Assembly (NCBI GenBank): GCA_022845955.1
Contig: AP025576.1
Span: 3,596,001-3,660,000 of the forward strand
Reading direction: 5' to 3'
Origin: Lachnospiraceae bacterium
GTDB taxonomy: Bacteria > Bacillota > Clostridia > Lachnospirales > Lachnospiraceae
Length of the DNA: 64,000 bases
Shown here piece by piece: positions 9,201 to 18,956 of this stretch. Numbering within the stretch: the stretch's first letter is position 1; each line of letters begins with the position of its first letter. Made by a program: the position numbers and the translations under genes. The notes below the pieces were generated by a model that saw nothing but the letters and a program-made list of their open reading frames with translations, did not search any database and was not told the origin of the DNA.

Positions 9201-9914
9201 GTGGAAGCAAACCGTATTTTAGTAGTGGAAGATGATAAGGATATCAGAGAAGGAATTGAGATATATCTGAGGAATCAGGGCTATATGGTGTTCCAGGCCG
9301 GAGACGGGGTAGAGGGCTTACAGGTTATTGCGCAGGAGGAAATCCATCTTGCCATAGTTGATATCATGATGCCCCGGATGGACGGCATTACCATGATGAT
9401 GAAGGTCAGGGACAAAGGCTATGATTTTCCTGTTATTATGCTTTCTGCTAAATCAGAGGAAGTGGATAAAATCATGGGGCTTAACATGGGGGCAGATGAC
9501 TATGTGACTAAACCCTTTACCACTATGGAACTGTTAGCCAGGGTTAATTCTCACCTCCGCCGGTACAGCAGATATCTGGATGCCGTTAACAAGGCTTCGG
9601 AACCGGAAAATGATACCTATCATTGTCTGGGCGGTATTGAGGTCAACGAAGAAACCGTAGAGGTTTTCGTGGATGGCAGTCCGGTTAAGCTGACTCCTAT
9701 CGAATTCAAAATTCTGCTTCTTCTTATTAAAAATCCGGGACGGGTATTCAGTGCAGATGAAATTTATGAACGTATCTGGAATGAAAAAGCGATCAATACA
9801 GATACCATTATGGTCCACATACGTAAAATCAGGGAGAAAATCGAAATCGATCCGAAAAATCCTAAATATTTAAAGGTGGTGTGGGGTGTTGGATACAAAA
9901 TGGAAAAGCAATAA
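9201..9914 (+). CDS. OmpR-family response regulator
   Basis: This roughly 237-residue regulator has a receiver domain with the acidic pair EDD, the phospho-acceptor Asp in AIVDIMMPRMDG and the Lys in YVTKPF. A C-terminal winged helix follows (LTPIEFKILLLLIKNPGRVFSADEIYERIW ... VHIRKIREKIE). The GTG at 9201 is favoured by GGGAGG at 9185-9190; an ATG at 9174 without a ribosome binding site is the alternative. It overlaps the sensor kinase by 29 bp, so the pair is translationally coupled. The signal is unknown. Confidence 0.9.
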   Translation: MEANRILVVEDDKDIREGIEIYLRNQGYMVFQAGDGVEGLQVIAQEEIHLAIVDIMMPRMDGITMMMKVRDKGYDFPVIMLSAKSEEVDKIMGLNMGADDYVTKPFTTMELLARVNSHLRRYSRYLDAVNKASEPENDTYHCLGGIEVNEETVEVFVDGSPVKLTPIEFKILLLLIKNPGRVFSADEIYERIWNEKAINTDTIMVHIRKIREKIEIDPKNPKYLKVVWGVGYKMEKQ

Positions 9915-12750
9915 GAAAAATTCCTTTTTACTGCCGGCGATAGCTATCAGTGCGGCCGTCAGTATTCTATTCATGTCTCTTTTCCCCCTTTTCCAGAAAA
10001 AGGCGGAAGAGAGTTATATCGATCCTCTTACGGAACAGGACTTCATCAGCGATTTGTTTGCTGTAAATCTGGTTCAGTATAAATATCTGCGGGAAAAAGC
10101 GGATCAGAAGCAGTATGAGTATTCCGAGCTTTATCTTGATACAGAGGTACGGAATACTAATGGCCAGTCAGGGGATTTTGAGGAGGAATCGGAAGATTTT
10201 TCCGATTCTTATACTGATATGGCCATACAGACCTTCCTTTCGACACAAAGAGAATCGGTTAACAGCCAATGTGCAAAGTTCGAAAGCATGCTGGCCTCTT
10301 TAGGCGAAATGATGGATTACTACGTGGAAGACTTGAACAGCGGAACCATCCTTTCCAACAGCGGTACGAGTCTGCCGGATGCCCTGGACGAAGATCAGTC
10401 CCAGGCGGATACCGATAAAAAATCGGATTATCTCTATTATCTGAACCTGCAGTATGACAGTGCCGGCAATATTTCCAATGTTAATGTGAGATGCCGGGAT
10501 AATGCCAAACAGTTCCTGAGCCGGGTCCAGAATGCCGGCCATGAATTCCCTCTGAAGCTGGATGAAAATGTGCCGTCAGGATATTCTTATAATTATGAAG
10601 CAAACGGACGTGCGGCGGATTATACGGTCTATGATGAATACGATGATACGCTTGCTGCGGCATCCGTCCATCTTTCTCTTTCCGCCCCCTCCAACATGCG
10701 GGTTATTTATGGACTTACCCAGGCCCAATATGCGGAACTGATGAAACCGGATAATTATTATATATATACCAACAATTTCCAAAGCCTGCATTATGCAGGG
10801 AGAAACAGTTATTATGATGCAGGAATTGCCCCTGCGTACCTTCTGTTTCTTGTGGCGGCCTTATTTATCGGATTTTTCCTGTGCCGGAAACGGATTCTGC
10901 ACGGGGAGGAGACCATAGCTAAAATAGAGCGGATTCCATTGGAATTTACGGCTGCGGCTGTCGTATTTCTGTTTGCCTCCGCTTCCCAGATAATCCAATA
11001 TGTGTACGAATTCCAGAACGACCTGTTTTTGCGCAATGTGAGAGCCGGAATCGGGGCCAATGGCAAGATAGGCTTCCTCCCGCTGGATAAAACAGTAATG
11101 TTCCTTTTGTTACTGGCTGTTTTTCTGTTTGCTTTTCTGATAGGCACAAACCTTTCAGGCTTCGGAAGAGGATATTTGAAACAGCACAGCCTGATCTGTA
11201 AATACTGGACCCGTATTATCGGCAAAATCCGGGAAGTTGTGCATGCTTTTTATATTGACCTGGTTACCTATGATATCGGAACAGATGCAAACCGGATAAT
11301 TCTGAAGGTCATTGCAGTAAATTTTGGCATACTGTTGATAATCTGCTGTTTCTGGTTTGCCGGAATTTTTGGCCTGGCGCTTTATTCCGTTATTATTTAT
11401 TTTATCCTGAAAAGATATGTCAAGGATATTCAGTCCAAATATAGAAAGCTGCTGAATGCCACCAGTTCTATTGCCCAGGGAAATCTGGATACGGCGTTGT
11501 CTGAGGATTTCGGTATTTTTGAAAGCTATAAATCCCAGCTGTGGCAGATCCAGGCGGATTTCAAACGCGCTGTGAATGAAGAGGTCAAGAGCCAGAGGAT
11601 GAAGACAGAGCTGATCACCAATGTGTCCCATGACCTGAAAACGCCGCTGACTGCAATCATTACCTATATTGAACTGCTTCGTGATCCTTCCCTGCCGGAT
11701 GAAAAAAGGAAAGAGTACCTGGATATTCTCCAGCGTAAGGCAAACCGCCTGAAGGTGCTCATCGAGGACTTATTTGAAATCAGCAAGGCCAGCAGTAAAT
11801 CCGTAACGCTTCAAATTGTGGATGTGGATATCTGCAACCTGCTGCGGCAGGCTTATCTGGAACAGGATGACCGGATTTCTTCCGCCGGGCTTGATTTTAA
11901 ATTCAATCTTCCGGATGAAAAGATTATCCTGCCTCTGGACAGTCAGAAAACGTACCGTATTTTTGATAATCTCTACAGCAACATTGTGAAATATGCCCTT
12001 TCGGGCACCCGGGTTTATGTTCTGTTAAAGAACGAGGCCGAATATGTAAAAATTGAACTGAAAAATATATCCGCCACCGAATTGTCTATGGCTGCGGAAG
12101 AACTCACAGAACGTTTTGTACGGGGGGATGATGCCCGAAATACGGAAGGCAGCGGCCTTGGCCTTGCCATAGCAAAAAGCTTTGCCGAACTGCAGGGCGG
12201 TTCCATGAAAATTGATATTGACGGGGATTTATTTAAAGTAACCCTTCGCTTTAAAAAGAAAAGTCAGGATATCCCATCCTCCGCAGATAGTGCCGGTATA
12301 CCGCCTGAAGCAATGGTGTTCGGAGACAATACTAAAACCATGCAGCAGCCGGCGAACGGGTTTATTCCGGGAAACAACGGCTATCCGGCCATGCCGGGCT
12401 ACGGTCCGCAGGCCGGCAGTCCGCAGGGTGGATACGGCGGACCGAATTACTATGGCAGCCGTCCGGGGATGCAGGGAAACACGGGCAGAAGCTTTGGGAC
12501 TCCCTATCCCAACAGCTACAACGGTTATCCGGGAAATAATACGGGCCGTCCGCCGTTTCCCTATCAGACCAATGTCCCCAACATGGAATGGCAGAACCCG
12601 GGTGCCGCCTATCCCCGGGAAAACAGGAACCCGTCTCCGGGTATGACGGCCAATCCGGGAAATACCCCGGGAACGGAGAGCGTGCAGAAGAATACCTTTC
12701 TGAAAAAACGCCCAAGAAGAGAACGGAAGAAAGATACGAAAGAGGAATAG
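9886..12750 (+). CDS. Large membrane sensor histidine kinase with Pro/Gly/Tyr-rich C-terminal tail
   Basis: This 954-residue kinase has a first membrane helix at about 13-36 and a roughly 275-residue external domain. At least four more membrane segments follow (about 312-334, 353-375, 403-423 and 471-510), then HisKA with the phospho-acceptor His about residue 582 in NVSHDLKTPLTAI, and an ATPase domain. The G2 box is RNTEGSGLGLAIA; the usual DxGxG box is replaced by LKNIS, as in one Firmicutes subfamily. After about residue 793 comes a roughly 160-residue low-complexity tail rich in Pro, Gly, Asn and Tyr, ending in a basic patch (KKRPRRERKKDTKEE). It is translated from a GTG within the regulator gene. 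Confidence 0.9.
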   Translation: MLDTKWKSNKKNSFLLPAIAISAAVSILFMSLFPLFQKKAEESYIDPLTEQDFISDLFAVNLVQYKYLREKADQKQYEYSELYLDTEVRNTNGQSGDFEEESEDFSDSYTDMAIQTFLSTQRESVNSQCAKFESMLASLGEMMDYYVEDLNSGTILSNSGTSLPDALDEDQSQADTDKKSDYLYYLNLQYDSAGNISNVNVRCRDNAKQFLSRVQNAGHEFPLKLDENVPSGYSYNYEANGRAADYTVYDEYDDTLAAASVHLSLSAPSNMRVIYGLTQAQYAELMKPDNYYIYTNNFQSLHYAGRNSYYDAGIAPAYLLFLVAALFIGFFLCRKRILHGEETIAKIERIPLEFTAAAVVFLFASASQIIQYVYEFQNDLFLRNVRAGIGANGKIGFLPLDKTVMFLLLLAVFLFAFLIGTNLSGFGRGYLKQHSLICKYWTRIIGKIREVVHAFYIDLVTYDIGTDANRIILKVIAVNFGILLIICCFWFAGIFGLALYSVIIYFILKRYVKDIQSKYRKLLNATSSIAQGNLDTALSEDFGIFESYKSQLWQIQADFKRAVNEEVKSQRMKTELITNVSHDLKTPLTAIITYIELLRDPSLPDEKRKEYLDILQRKANRLKVLIEDLFEISKASSKSVTLQIVDVDICNLLRQAYLEQDDRISSAGLDFKFNLPDEKIILPLDSQKTYRIFDNLYSNIVKYALSGTRVYVLLKNEAEYVKIELKNISATELSMAAEELTERFVRGDDARNTEGSGLGLAIAKSFAELQGGSMKIDIDGDLFKVTLRFKKKSQDIPSSADSAGIPPEAMVFGDNTKTMQQPANGFIPGNNGYPAMPGYGPQAGSPQGGYGGPNYYGSRPGMQGNTGRSFGTPYPNSYNGYPGNNTGRPPFPYQTNVPNMEWQNPGAAYPRENRNPSPGMTANPGNTPGTESVQKNTFLKKRPRRERKKDTKEE

Positions 12751-12751
12751 C

Positions 12752-13429
12752 TTGAAAACGATATTATTGGTGGAAGATGATGAAAATCTGAACAGAGGTA
12801 TTACCCTCCGGCTTCAGAGGGAAGGCTATGACGTACTGCAGGCGTTTACAATCCGGCAGGCGGGGGAGCGGCTCCGGGAAAAGGAAGTATCGCTGATTAT
12901 CAGCGATATTACTCTCCCGGACGGAGACGGCGTAGCTTTCTGCCGGGAAATAAGAAAAACAAGCAGTGTTTACTTTATTTTTCTTACCGCCTTAAATCAG
13001 GAAATCGATATTGTAAATGGATATGATTATGGTGCGGATGACTATATTACGAAGCCATTCAGCCTGATGATTCTGCTTTCCAAAGTAAACGCCCTTATGA
13101 GAAGGGTGGAGACAGCGGATATCAGGCGGCTGCGCTCCGGCAATATCTGTCTGGATTATCATGAAATGAAAGCCTCCAGGGATAATATCCCTGTCATTCT
13201 CAGCAAGAAGGAGTGGCTGTTGCTGGCGTTTTTTTTGGAGAACCCCCGGCGTATCCTTACCAGAGAGCAGCTTTTAGAAGCTGTATGGGGCCAGGACGGC
13301 CAGTTTGTGGATGATAATACCGTTCCGGTCAATATCAGCCGGCTGCGGAATAAAATAGCATCTGAAGAAATACAGACAGTGAGGGGGATGGGATATATAT
13401 GGACAAAAGCAGTTACAAAAGAAGCCTGA
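12752..13429 (+). CDS. OmpR-family response regulator
   Basis: The 225-residue regulator begins with TTG (AGAGGAA upstream). It has receiver motifs EDDE, Asp in LIISDITLPDGDG and Lys in YITKPFS, then a winged-helix output domain (LSKKEWLLLAFFLENPRRILTREQLLEAVWG ... VNISRLRNKI). It starts 1 bp after the large kinase and overlaps the next kinase by 31 bp. With the downstream ABC exporter it resembles BceR-type modules sensing cell-envelope antibiotics; the role is inferred from context. Confidence 0.92.
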   Translation: MKTILLVEDDENLNRGITLRLQREGYDVLQAFTIRQAGERLREKEVSLIISDITLPDGDGVAFCREIRKTSSVYFIFLTALNQEIDIVNGYDYGADDYITKPFSLMILLSKVNALMRRVETADIRRLRSGNICLDYHEMKASRDNIPVILSKKEWLLLAFFLENPRRILTREQLLEAVWGQDGQFVDDNTVPVNISRLRNKIASEEIQTVRGMGYIWTKAVTKEA

Positions 13430-14553
13430 GCTATGCCGGGCTTCTTTTTATACTTGTACTTTTTTTCCTGTTGTTTGCATCGATGGGAAAAGAGCTTCAG
13501 AAAAAGGAATATATGCTGTTGGGCTATATGTCGGCATCTTTCCCGGAAATGGAAAGTGAGCTTCTGGCAGCGGTAAACGAACCGGAGCACTATGATACAG
13601 CTGCTGCCTTGGAAACCGGCAGGGCGCTGGAAGAAAAATACGGTTATGACGCAGGCAACAGGGCATCCTCACGCCTTCTGACCCGTTATTTCCTGGTTTT
13701 CTGCGGCCTGACGGCCGGGGCAGGCCTACTGCTGCTGTACACCGGTAAAAAGAACCGGGACCGTTATCAGGTTCTGGAAGAAAATTACAGACGGCTGTTG
13801 CTTTTATCCCGGGAAGAAGGAGAAAAAAATACGGTTATCCAGGAACGGCTGAAACAGGAGGAAGGAAAAACAAAAGCTATGGTGACCGATATATCGCACC
13901 AATTGAAGAATCCTCTTGCATCGCTGAAAATGAGCTATGAACTGGCCGATACCGGCTGTCTGACACCACAAGAACAGCAAAGCTTTCTACAGCAGGGGCT
14001 TGCGGAAATACTGAAAATAGAACATCTGCTGGACGGTTTCCTTCAGGTTTCCCGCCTGGAAGCGGGCATGATACATCTGGAACCGAAAATAACGGGCCTG
14101 AAGGACACTATCGTCAATGCGGTAAACAGTATCTATATGAAAGCCTTTCAAAAGCAAATATCCATAGAATTAAACGACTTTCCCGAATTTTGGGTATCCC
14201 ATGATCCCCACTGGACACAGGAGGCCCTCATTAATGTGCTGGATAATGCAGTAAAATATTCCCCGCCGGAAAGCCATATAGATATACGGGTAACTCCTGC
14301 TGTCAGCTATTTGTTTATTGAGGTGGAGGATGAAGGGATTGGGATACCTACAAAAGAATATACCCGGATTTTCCAGCGATTCTACCGCAGTGACATCCCC
14401 TGCGTACGCCGGGAAGAAGGGACGGGCGTCGGGCTTTATCTGACAAGAAAAATCCTGGAGGAACAAGGCGGCAGTATCCGGGTAAAAAGAGGAAGGAAGG
14501 GAACCATATTCCAGATGGTTTTACCCATGGAATATCAGGACATAGTCTCCTGA
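13399..14553 (+). CDS. Sensor histidine kinase
   Basis: The 384-residue kinase has two membrane helices (about 10-28 and 94-113) around a short external loop, a coiled-coil-like linker and HisKA with His in DISHQLKNPLASL. Its ATPase domain has the N box (NVLDNAVKYSP), G1 (VEDEGIGIP) and G2 (EEGTGVGLYL). All catalytic boxes are intact. It partners the overlapping regulator and precedes the exporter by about 110 bp. Confidence 0.92.
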   Translation: MDKSSYKRSLSYAGLLFILVLFFLLFASMGKELQKKEYMLLGYMSASFPEMESELLAAVNEPEHYDTAAALETGRALEEKYGYDAGNRASSRLLTRYFLVFCGLTAGAGLLLLYTGKKNRDRYQVLEENYRRLLLLSREEGEKNTVIQERLKQEEGKTKAMVTDISHQLKNPLASLKMSYELADTGCLTPQEQQSFLQQGLAEILKIEHLLDGFLQVSRLEAGMIHLEPKITGLKDTIVNAVNSIYMKAFQKQISIELNDFPEFWVSHDPHWTQEALINVLDNAVKYSPPESHIDIRVTPAVSYLFIEVEDEGIGIPTKEYTRIFQRFYRSDIPCVRREEGTGVGLYLTRKILEEQGGSIRVKRGRKGTIFQMVLPMEYQDIVS

Positions 14554-14662
14554 GCAGGAAAAAGTTTTCTTACAAATCTGTTATCTTTATTGCAATGTTC
14601 CTGTAAGAATAGCGGGTTATCATTGAATTATCAAAAGATCGCAGAGGAAAGGAATACTTGAT

Positions 14663-15343
14663 ATGAAAAATCTTACTTCTATCTTAAATACCTGTGAGCT
14701 GGTCAAATATTATGGCTCCGGAGAAAATACAGTGAAAGCGGTGGATCACACTTCCCTGGAGGTGCAGAAGGGCGAATTCACGGCAATTGTAGGCCGTTCC
14801 GGCTCCGGCAAAAGCACCTTGCTCCATCTGCTTGGAGGACTGGACCGGCCCGATTCAGGAAAGGTCTTTATGGAAGGCAGGGATATCTTCGCTCTGAAGG
14901 ATGAAGAGCTTGCCGTATTCCGCAGAAGAAAAATCGGATTTATTTTTCAGGACTATAATCTGGTGCCTTCCCTGAACGTCTGGGAAAATATCGTACTTCC
15001 CATAGGGCTTGACGGAAAAAAGGCGGACAGGGAATTTGTCTCCTCCGTTATCGAACGGATCGGCATAACGGACAAAATAAAAGCACTGCCCGCCACTCTG
15101 TCGGGAGGCCAGCAGCAGCGGGTCGCCATAGCCAGGGCTCTTGCCTCCAGACCGGCTATCATTCTTGCTGACGAGCCTACAGGCAATCTGGATTCCAAAA
15201 CGGAAATGGAAGTTATTTCTCTTCTGAAATCCTGTGTTGCGGATTATTGCCAGACCCTGATTATGATCACCCATGATGAAACCATCGCGCAGATGGCCGA
15301 CCGTATTCTCATCATTGAAGACGGAAGGGTGGTGAAACAATGA
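14663..15343 (+). CDS. ABC transporter ATP-binding protein (MacB/BceA type)
   Basis: The 226-residue ATPase has Walker [11 protein letters not shown]-loop [16 protein letters not shown], signature [15 protein letters not shown], Walker [14 protein letters not shown] and the H-loop MITHDE. This is the type VII lipoprotein/peptide-exporter subfamily, which drives FtsX-like permeases by a mechanical stroke. It overlaps the permease by 4 bp (ATGA). The two-component genes upstream suggest induction by envelope stress or a peptide antibiotic. Confidence 0.94.
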   Translation: MKNLTSILNTCELVKYYGSGENTVKAVDHTSLEVQKGEFTAIVGRSGSGKSTLLHLLGGLDRPDSGKVFMEGRDIFALKDEELAVFRRRKIGFIFQDYNLVPSLNVWENIVLPIGLDGKKADREFVSSVIERIGITDKIKALPATLSGGQQQRVAIARALASRPAIILADEPTGNLDSKTEMEVISLLKSCVADYCQTLIMITHDETIAQMADRILIIEDGRVVKQ

Positions 15344-17811
15344 ATACCATTAATTCCACCGCCCTGGCCAATCTGAAAAAAAACAGAGGCCGGAATATGC
15401 TTACAGGCATCGCAATCCTGCTAACCACATTCCTCCTTTTCACAATTACCACTCTGGGTTTCGGCGTGATCCGTTTCCAGTTCCATGCCGCAAACCAGCT
15501 TTACCCGACTTATCATTTTATGTACCGGGGCGTAAGCGGGCAGACTGCTGCGCAACTGTCGCACCATGCGGAAATTGCCTCCCTTGGACTGCGGCAGGAT
15601 ACAGCCGAAATCATACTGGATAATGCCAGATGCCGACTTATTTATCTGGATGAAACAGGGTTGGAGCTGGGACGGATTGATTTGGAAAAGGGCCGTTATC
15701 CATCCGCAACGGATGAAATTGCGATATCGGAAGGAATGCTGCATGCCCTCGGCCTTAATGCCGATCTGGGAGATTCGGTGACCCTGAGCTATCAGCCTGC
15801 GGAAGCCCACGGCTTGGGCTATGAACAGCAGAAAACTTTCGTCATATGCGGAATCCTTCCCACCCCCGACACGGAGGAGGAGTATAGTTTATATTCCGCT
15901 CTCGTTTCCCGGGATTTTATGCTGGAAACCCTCGCAGAGCCTGACCGTTTATACAGGGCCATGATCCGCCTGGAAAATCCGGAAAGCCTGACAACAGATG
16001 CCATTATAAATAAAGCGGAAACGATTGCGCAGGCTTTTTCCATTCCCAAAGGGGAGATATCGGAAAATACGCCGTATCTGATTGCCAATTATATCGATCC
16101 TTCCTTTTATGCGGCGATTGCCGGCATCCTTCTTGTGACTATCCTGGCTGGGGTTATCACCATCTACAGCATTTATTATGTTTCAACGATGTATAAGGTA
16201 CAGGAATACGGTAAGCTGAAAGCGCTTGGAGCAACCCAGCGCCAGGTGCGTGCCATCGTTTTCCGGGAAGGAATTTTCACTGCCCTATTTGCTGTTCCGC
16301 CCGGACTTGTTTTAGGTACCGCCGCCTCTCTTGGCGGATTTTACATTCTCCTGAACAGCTTTGCCAGTGACGATATCCTGGGGGAAACCCTGCGCTCCAT
16401 ATACAAAAGCGGAGAGCTTTCCCTGTTACAGCTCTGGATTTATATTTTCGCGGCAGCCGTGGCACTGTGCACCACCGCCATAGCCCTGATGCGCCCGGTT
16501 CATATAGCTGGCCGGATTTCTCCTATGGAAGCTATGCGCTATGACGGACCCGGTAATTCGGTCAAATCCAAATCCAGAAAAGGGTATGAGAATGTTCATT
16601 TGTTCCGGCTTATGAAGGCTAATCTGGCACGGAATAAAAAAAGGACAGTGATTACGCTGGCATCCCTGAGTATAACCGGAGTTCTTTTCCTTGCGGTTTC
16701 CACCATATTATCCTGTGCCGATCCGGATGAAATCGCCCATGACACAATTCTGTACGATTTGGAACTATCCATCTATTCCATCAGCGGTGATAAGATGAGG
16801 CCGGAATATGACTGGAAATCCATCCAGCAGCAAAATCCACTGGATGAGGAAATGAAGCTTCGTATCGGGAATATGGCCGGTGTTTCCGCCATTCTTGAAC
16901 AGAAAAACACCAAGGTGCTGCTTCCGGATGTTTATGACGGAGACGCCCTTTGGAGCACTTCTATATCCGGAATCCCTCCGGAACTGGCCGATGTTATGGA
17001 AGCTTCAGTCATAGAAGGCAGCATTACCTATGAGGATCTGACGGACGGCAGCCGGATAATTTTAAACAAAAAATCCTTTAACTGGTCACCGGACTGGAAG
17101 GTGGGCAGCGTTATCCGCATGATTCTCCAGGATGGTGATAAAGAAATCCCCATGGAATTCCAGGTAGCGGCTATTGCGGATCCCCCCGCTTACCTGAGCC
17201 ACTATGCTTCATTTATGCTGCCTTCCTCGGTACTGGAGGAAATCTGCAGCAATAACCAGACCTACTATTATTCTATAGATGCTGACAAAGAGAAGCTGGA
17301 AGCCGTAGAGGAAAATCTTTTGTCACTGACAAAAGAAAACCGGTTTCTCCGGTTGTATACTTGTGAGGAAGAGAAGGCGGAGCATGAGGAATTAACCGTT
17401 TTTACATCTGCCATATGCTATATTTTCCTGGCTGTTTTGGGTGGGATCTGTATCATGAATCTGATAAATACCATGACAAACAGCGTTTATGTACGCAGAC
17501 GTGAACTAGGTATGATGCAGGCGCTGGGAATGTCGGAAAAGCAGCTGTTCCTGCTGTTCCAGATGGAAGGCCTTTTTTATACATTCGGGACATTGCTTAT
17601 ATCCCTGCTGCTTGGAAGCGCGGCCGGTTTCCGGTTTTTCCAGTGGGGAAAAGACAGCGGATTCTTAGGGATTATCCGCTTCCATTATCCGTTTGCACAG
17701 GCCCTGCTCTTGTTTCTCGTCATTGCCGTCACACAGTTTGGCATGACATGGCTTCTTGCCCGGAGCTTCCGGAAGCGGAGCATCATCGAAAGAATACATT
17801 ATAATACCTGA
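15340..17811 (+). CDS. FtsX-like ABC transporter permease (MacB/BceB type)
   Basis: The 823-residue membrane protein has an N-terminal helix at about 20-45. A large external domain, then a first FtsX domain near 255-400 (YYVSTMYKVQEYGKLKALGAT), follow. A second external domain precedes the second FtsX domain near 685-820 (MTNSVYVRRRELGMMQALGMS). Two FtsX domains in one chain match permeases that act with a single MacB-type ATPase to export peptides or lipoproteins or confer bacitracin-type resistance. The substrate is not predictable from sequence. A bidirectional terminator follows. Confidence 0.92.
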   Translation: MNTINSTALANLKKNRGRNMLTGIAILLTTFLLFTITTLGFGVIRFQFHAANQLYPTYHFMYRGVSGQTAAQLSHHAEIASLGLRQDTAEIILDNARCRLIYLDETGLELGRIDLEKGRYPSATDEIAISEGMLHALGLNADLGDSVTLSYQPAEAHGLGYEQQKTFVICGILPTPDTEEEYSLYSALVSRDFMLETLAEPDRLYRAMIRLENPESLTTDAIINKAETIAQAFSIPKGEISENTPYLIANYIDPSFYAAIAGILLVTILAGVITIYSIYYVSTMYKVQEYGKLKALGATQRQVRAIVFREGIFTALFAVPPGLVLGTAASLGGFYILLNSFASDDILGETLRSIYKSGELSLLQLWIYIFAAAVALCTTAIALMRPVHIAGRISPMEAMRYDGPGNSVKSKSRKGYENVHLFRLMKANLARNKKRTVITLASLSITGVLFLAVSTILSCADPDEIAHDTILYDLELSIYSISGDKMRPEYDWKSIQQQNPLDEEMKLRIGNMAGVSAILEQKNTKVLLPDVYDGDALWSTSISGIPPELADVMEASVIEGSITYEDLTDGSRIILNKKSFNWSPDWKVGSVIRMILQDGDKEIPMEFQVAAIADPPAYLSHYASFMLPSSVLEEICSNNQTYYYSIDADKEKLEAVEENLLSLTKENRFLRLYTCEEEKAEHEELTVFTSAICYIFLAVLGGICIMNLINTMTNSVYVRRRELGMMQALGMSEKQLFLLFQMEGLFYTFGTLLISLLLGSAAGFRFFQWGKDSGFLGIIRFHYPFAQALLLFLVIAVTQFGMTWLLARSFRKRSIIERIHYNT

Positions 17812-17818
17812 AAAATAA

Positions 17819-17853
17819 GGATCCTTTCTTTTCACGGAAAGGATCCCCTTTTT
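17819..17853. terminator. Bidirectional terminator
   Basis: GGATCCTTTC pairs with GAAAGGATCC (7-8 nt loop). T5 follows on the + strand and TTATTTTT on the - strand, so it serves both the permease and the converging recombinase gene. Confidence 0.85.
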
Positions 17854-17869
17854 GTGGAATTACACGGGC

Positions 17870-18922
17870 CTACGGTTCCCTTAATTTAACAGCCTTGGCT
17901 GCTTTGCGCTTATTCTCATCCTGCATGGCCGCATAATGTTTTCTTGTCGTGTTGACATCCTTATGCCCCAGAACATCAGCTACCAGGTAAATGTCACCGG
18001 TTTCCTGGTACAGGGTGGTGCCGTAGGTACTGCGCAGCTTATGCGGCGTGATTTTTTTCATTGTAGTTACTTTGGACGCATATTTCTTAACCAGGTTCTC
18101 CACGCTGCGCACGGTTATTCTGCGGTTCTGCATGGAAAGGAAAAAAGCATTTTCGTGGCCGGTGAGAGGGATTATCCGTTCCCGTTCCTCCAGATAGTCC
18201 TGCAGCGCCAGGGAAACCTCCTCGCCGAAATATACGATATCCTCATAGCCGCCCTTCCTGCGTACTTTCATACGCTGGTTATCAAAATCCACATCATGGA
18301 TATCCAGGCCCACACATTCCGATACACGGATTCCTGTTCCCAGCAGGAGAGTAAGCAGCGCCAAATCCCTCAGACGGGTTTTATCATGATAGCGCTGTTC
18401 ATTCTTGGTAAGCTTGTTCCCTTCCTCCACTTCATCCAGCAGCACTGCCACTTCATTGGGATCCATCCGGATGATTTCCTTATCATGGAGCTTGGGAAGA
18501 GGAACGAGGACAGCAGGGTTATTTTCTATTAATTCATTCCGGTAATAATAATTATAGAAGCTGCGCAGCGATGCCAGTTTCCTTTTTTTCCCCCGTTCAT
18601 CATTGGTATATTCCACACCATCCTTCCTGTAATAGGAAAGGTATTCCATATACTCTTCGATATCCTCCCTGCCGATTTCATCCAGGATGGAAAGCGGGAA
18701 ATCCACGATATCTTTTTTCCGGTATACGCCGTTTGTTTCATGGATAAACTCAAAAAATACCTTTAAATCATACGCATAAGCTATCCGGGTCCTGGAAGCG
18801 GTAGTGTCCTCGATCCCTCTGAAAAACTGTTTGCAGAAGGGCGGGAGGCCGGCCAGCAGTTCCCTGAGCTTCAGAATGTTTTTTTTATTCAATTCATCAT
18901 GGTAATTCGTATTTTCAGCCAT
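17870..18922 (-). CDS. Tyrosine recombinase (XerC/XerS-like)
   Basis: The 350-residue integrase-fold protein has an N-terminal SAM-like DNA-binding domain (about 20-150). The catalytic residues are Arg in GTGIRVSECVGL, HKLR, His in LGHKDVNTTRKHY and the terminal nucleophile Tyr in HYAAM. No phage or element genes and no attachment repeats are near it, and it sits 34 bp after a tRNA-modification gene on the same strand. A chromosomal Xer-type role in dimer resolution is therefore plausible but unproven. GGGAGG precedes the ATG. Confidence 0.88.
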   Translation of the reverse strand: MAENTNYHDELNKKNILKLRELLAGLPPFCKQFFRGIEDTTASRTRIAYAYDLKVFFEFIHETNGVYRKKDIVDFPLSILDEIGREDIEEYMEYLSYYRKDGVEYTNDERGKKRKLASLRSFYNYYYRNELIENNPAVLVPLPKLHDKEIIRMDPNEVAVLLDEVEEGNKLTKNEQRYHDKTRLRDLALLTLLLGTGIRVSECVGLDIHDVDFDNQRMKVRRKGGYEDIVYFGEEVSLALQDYLEERERIIPLTGHENAFFLSMQNRRITVRSVENLVKKYASKVTTMKKITPHKLRSTYGTTLYQETGDIYLVADVLGHKDVNTTRKHYAAMQDENKRKAAKAVKLREP

Positions 18923-18956
18923 TTCATTTCCTCCCTTATAACCTCGTTATCCGGCT

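Noticed and set aside
12290..12646. Overlapping ORFs in the Pro/Gly-rich kinase tail
   Set aside because: They arise from biased codon composition of the low-complexity tail; no start signals or homology.
17870..18922. Integrase of a mobile element
   Set aside because: No att-like repeats, phage genes or tRNA target nearby; the gene is paired with a tRNA-modification gene, so a chromosomal Xer-type recombinase is more likely.
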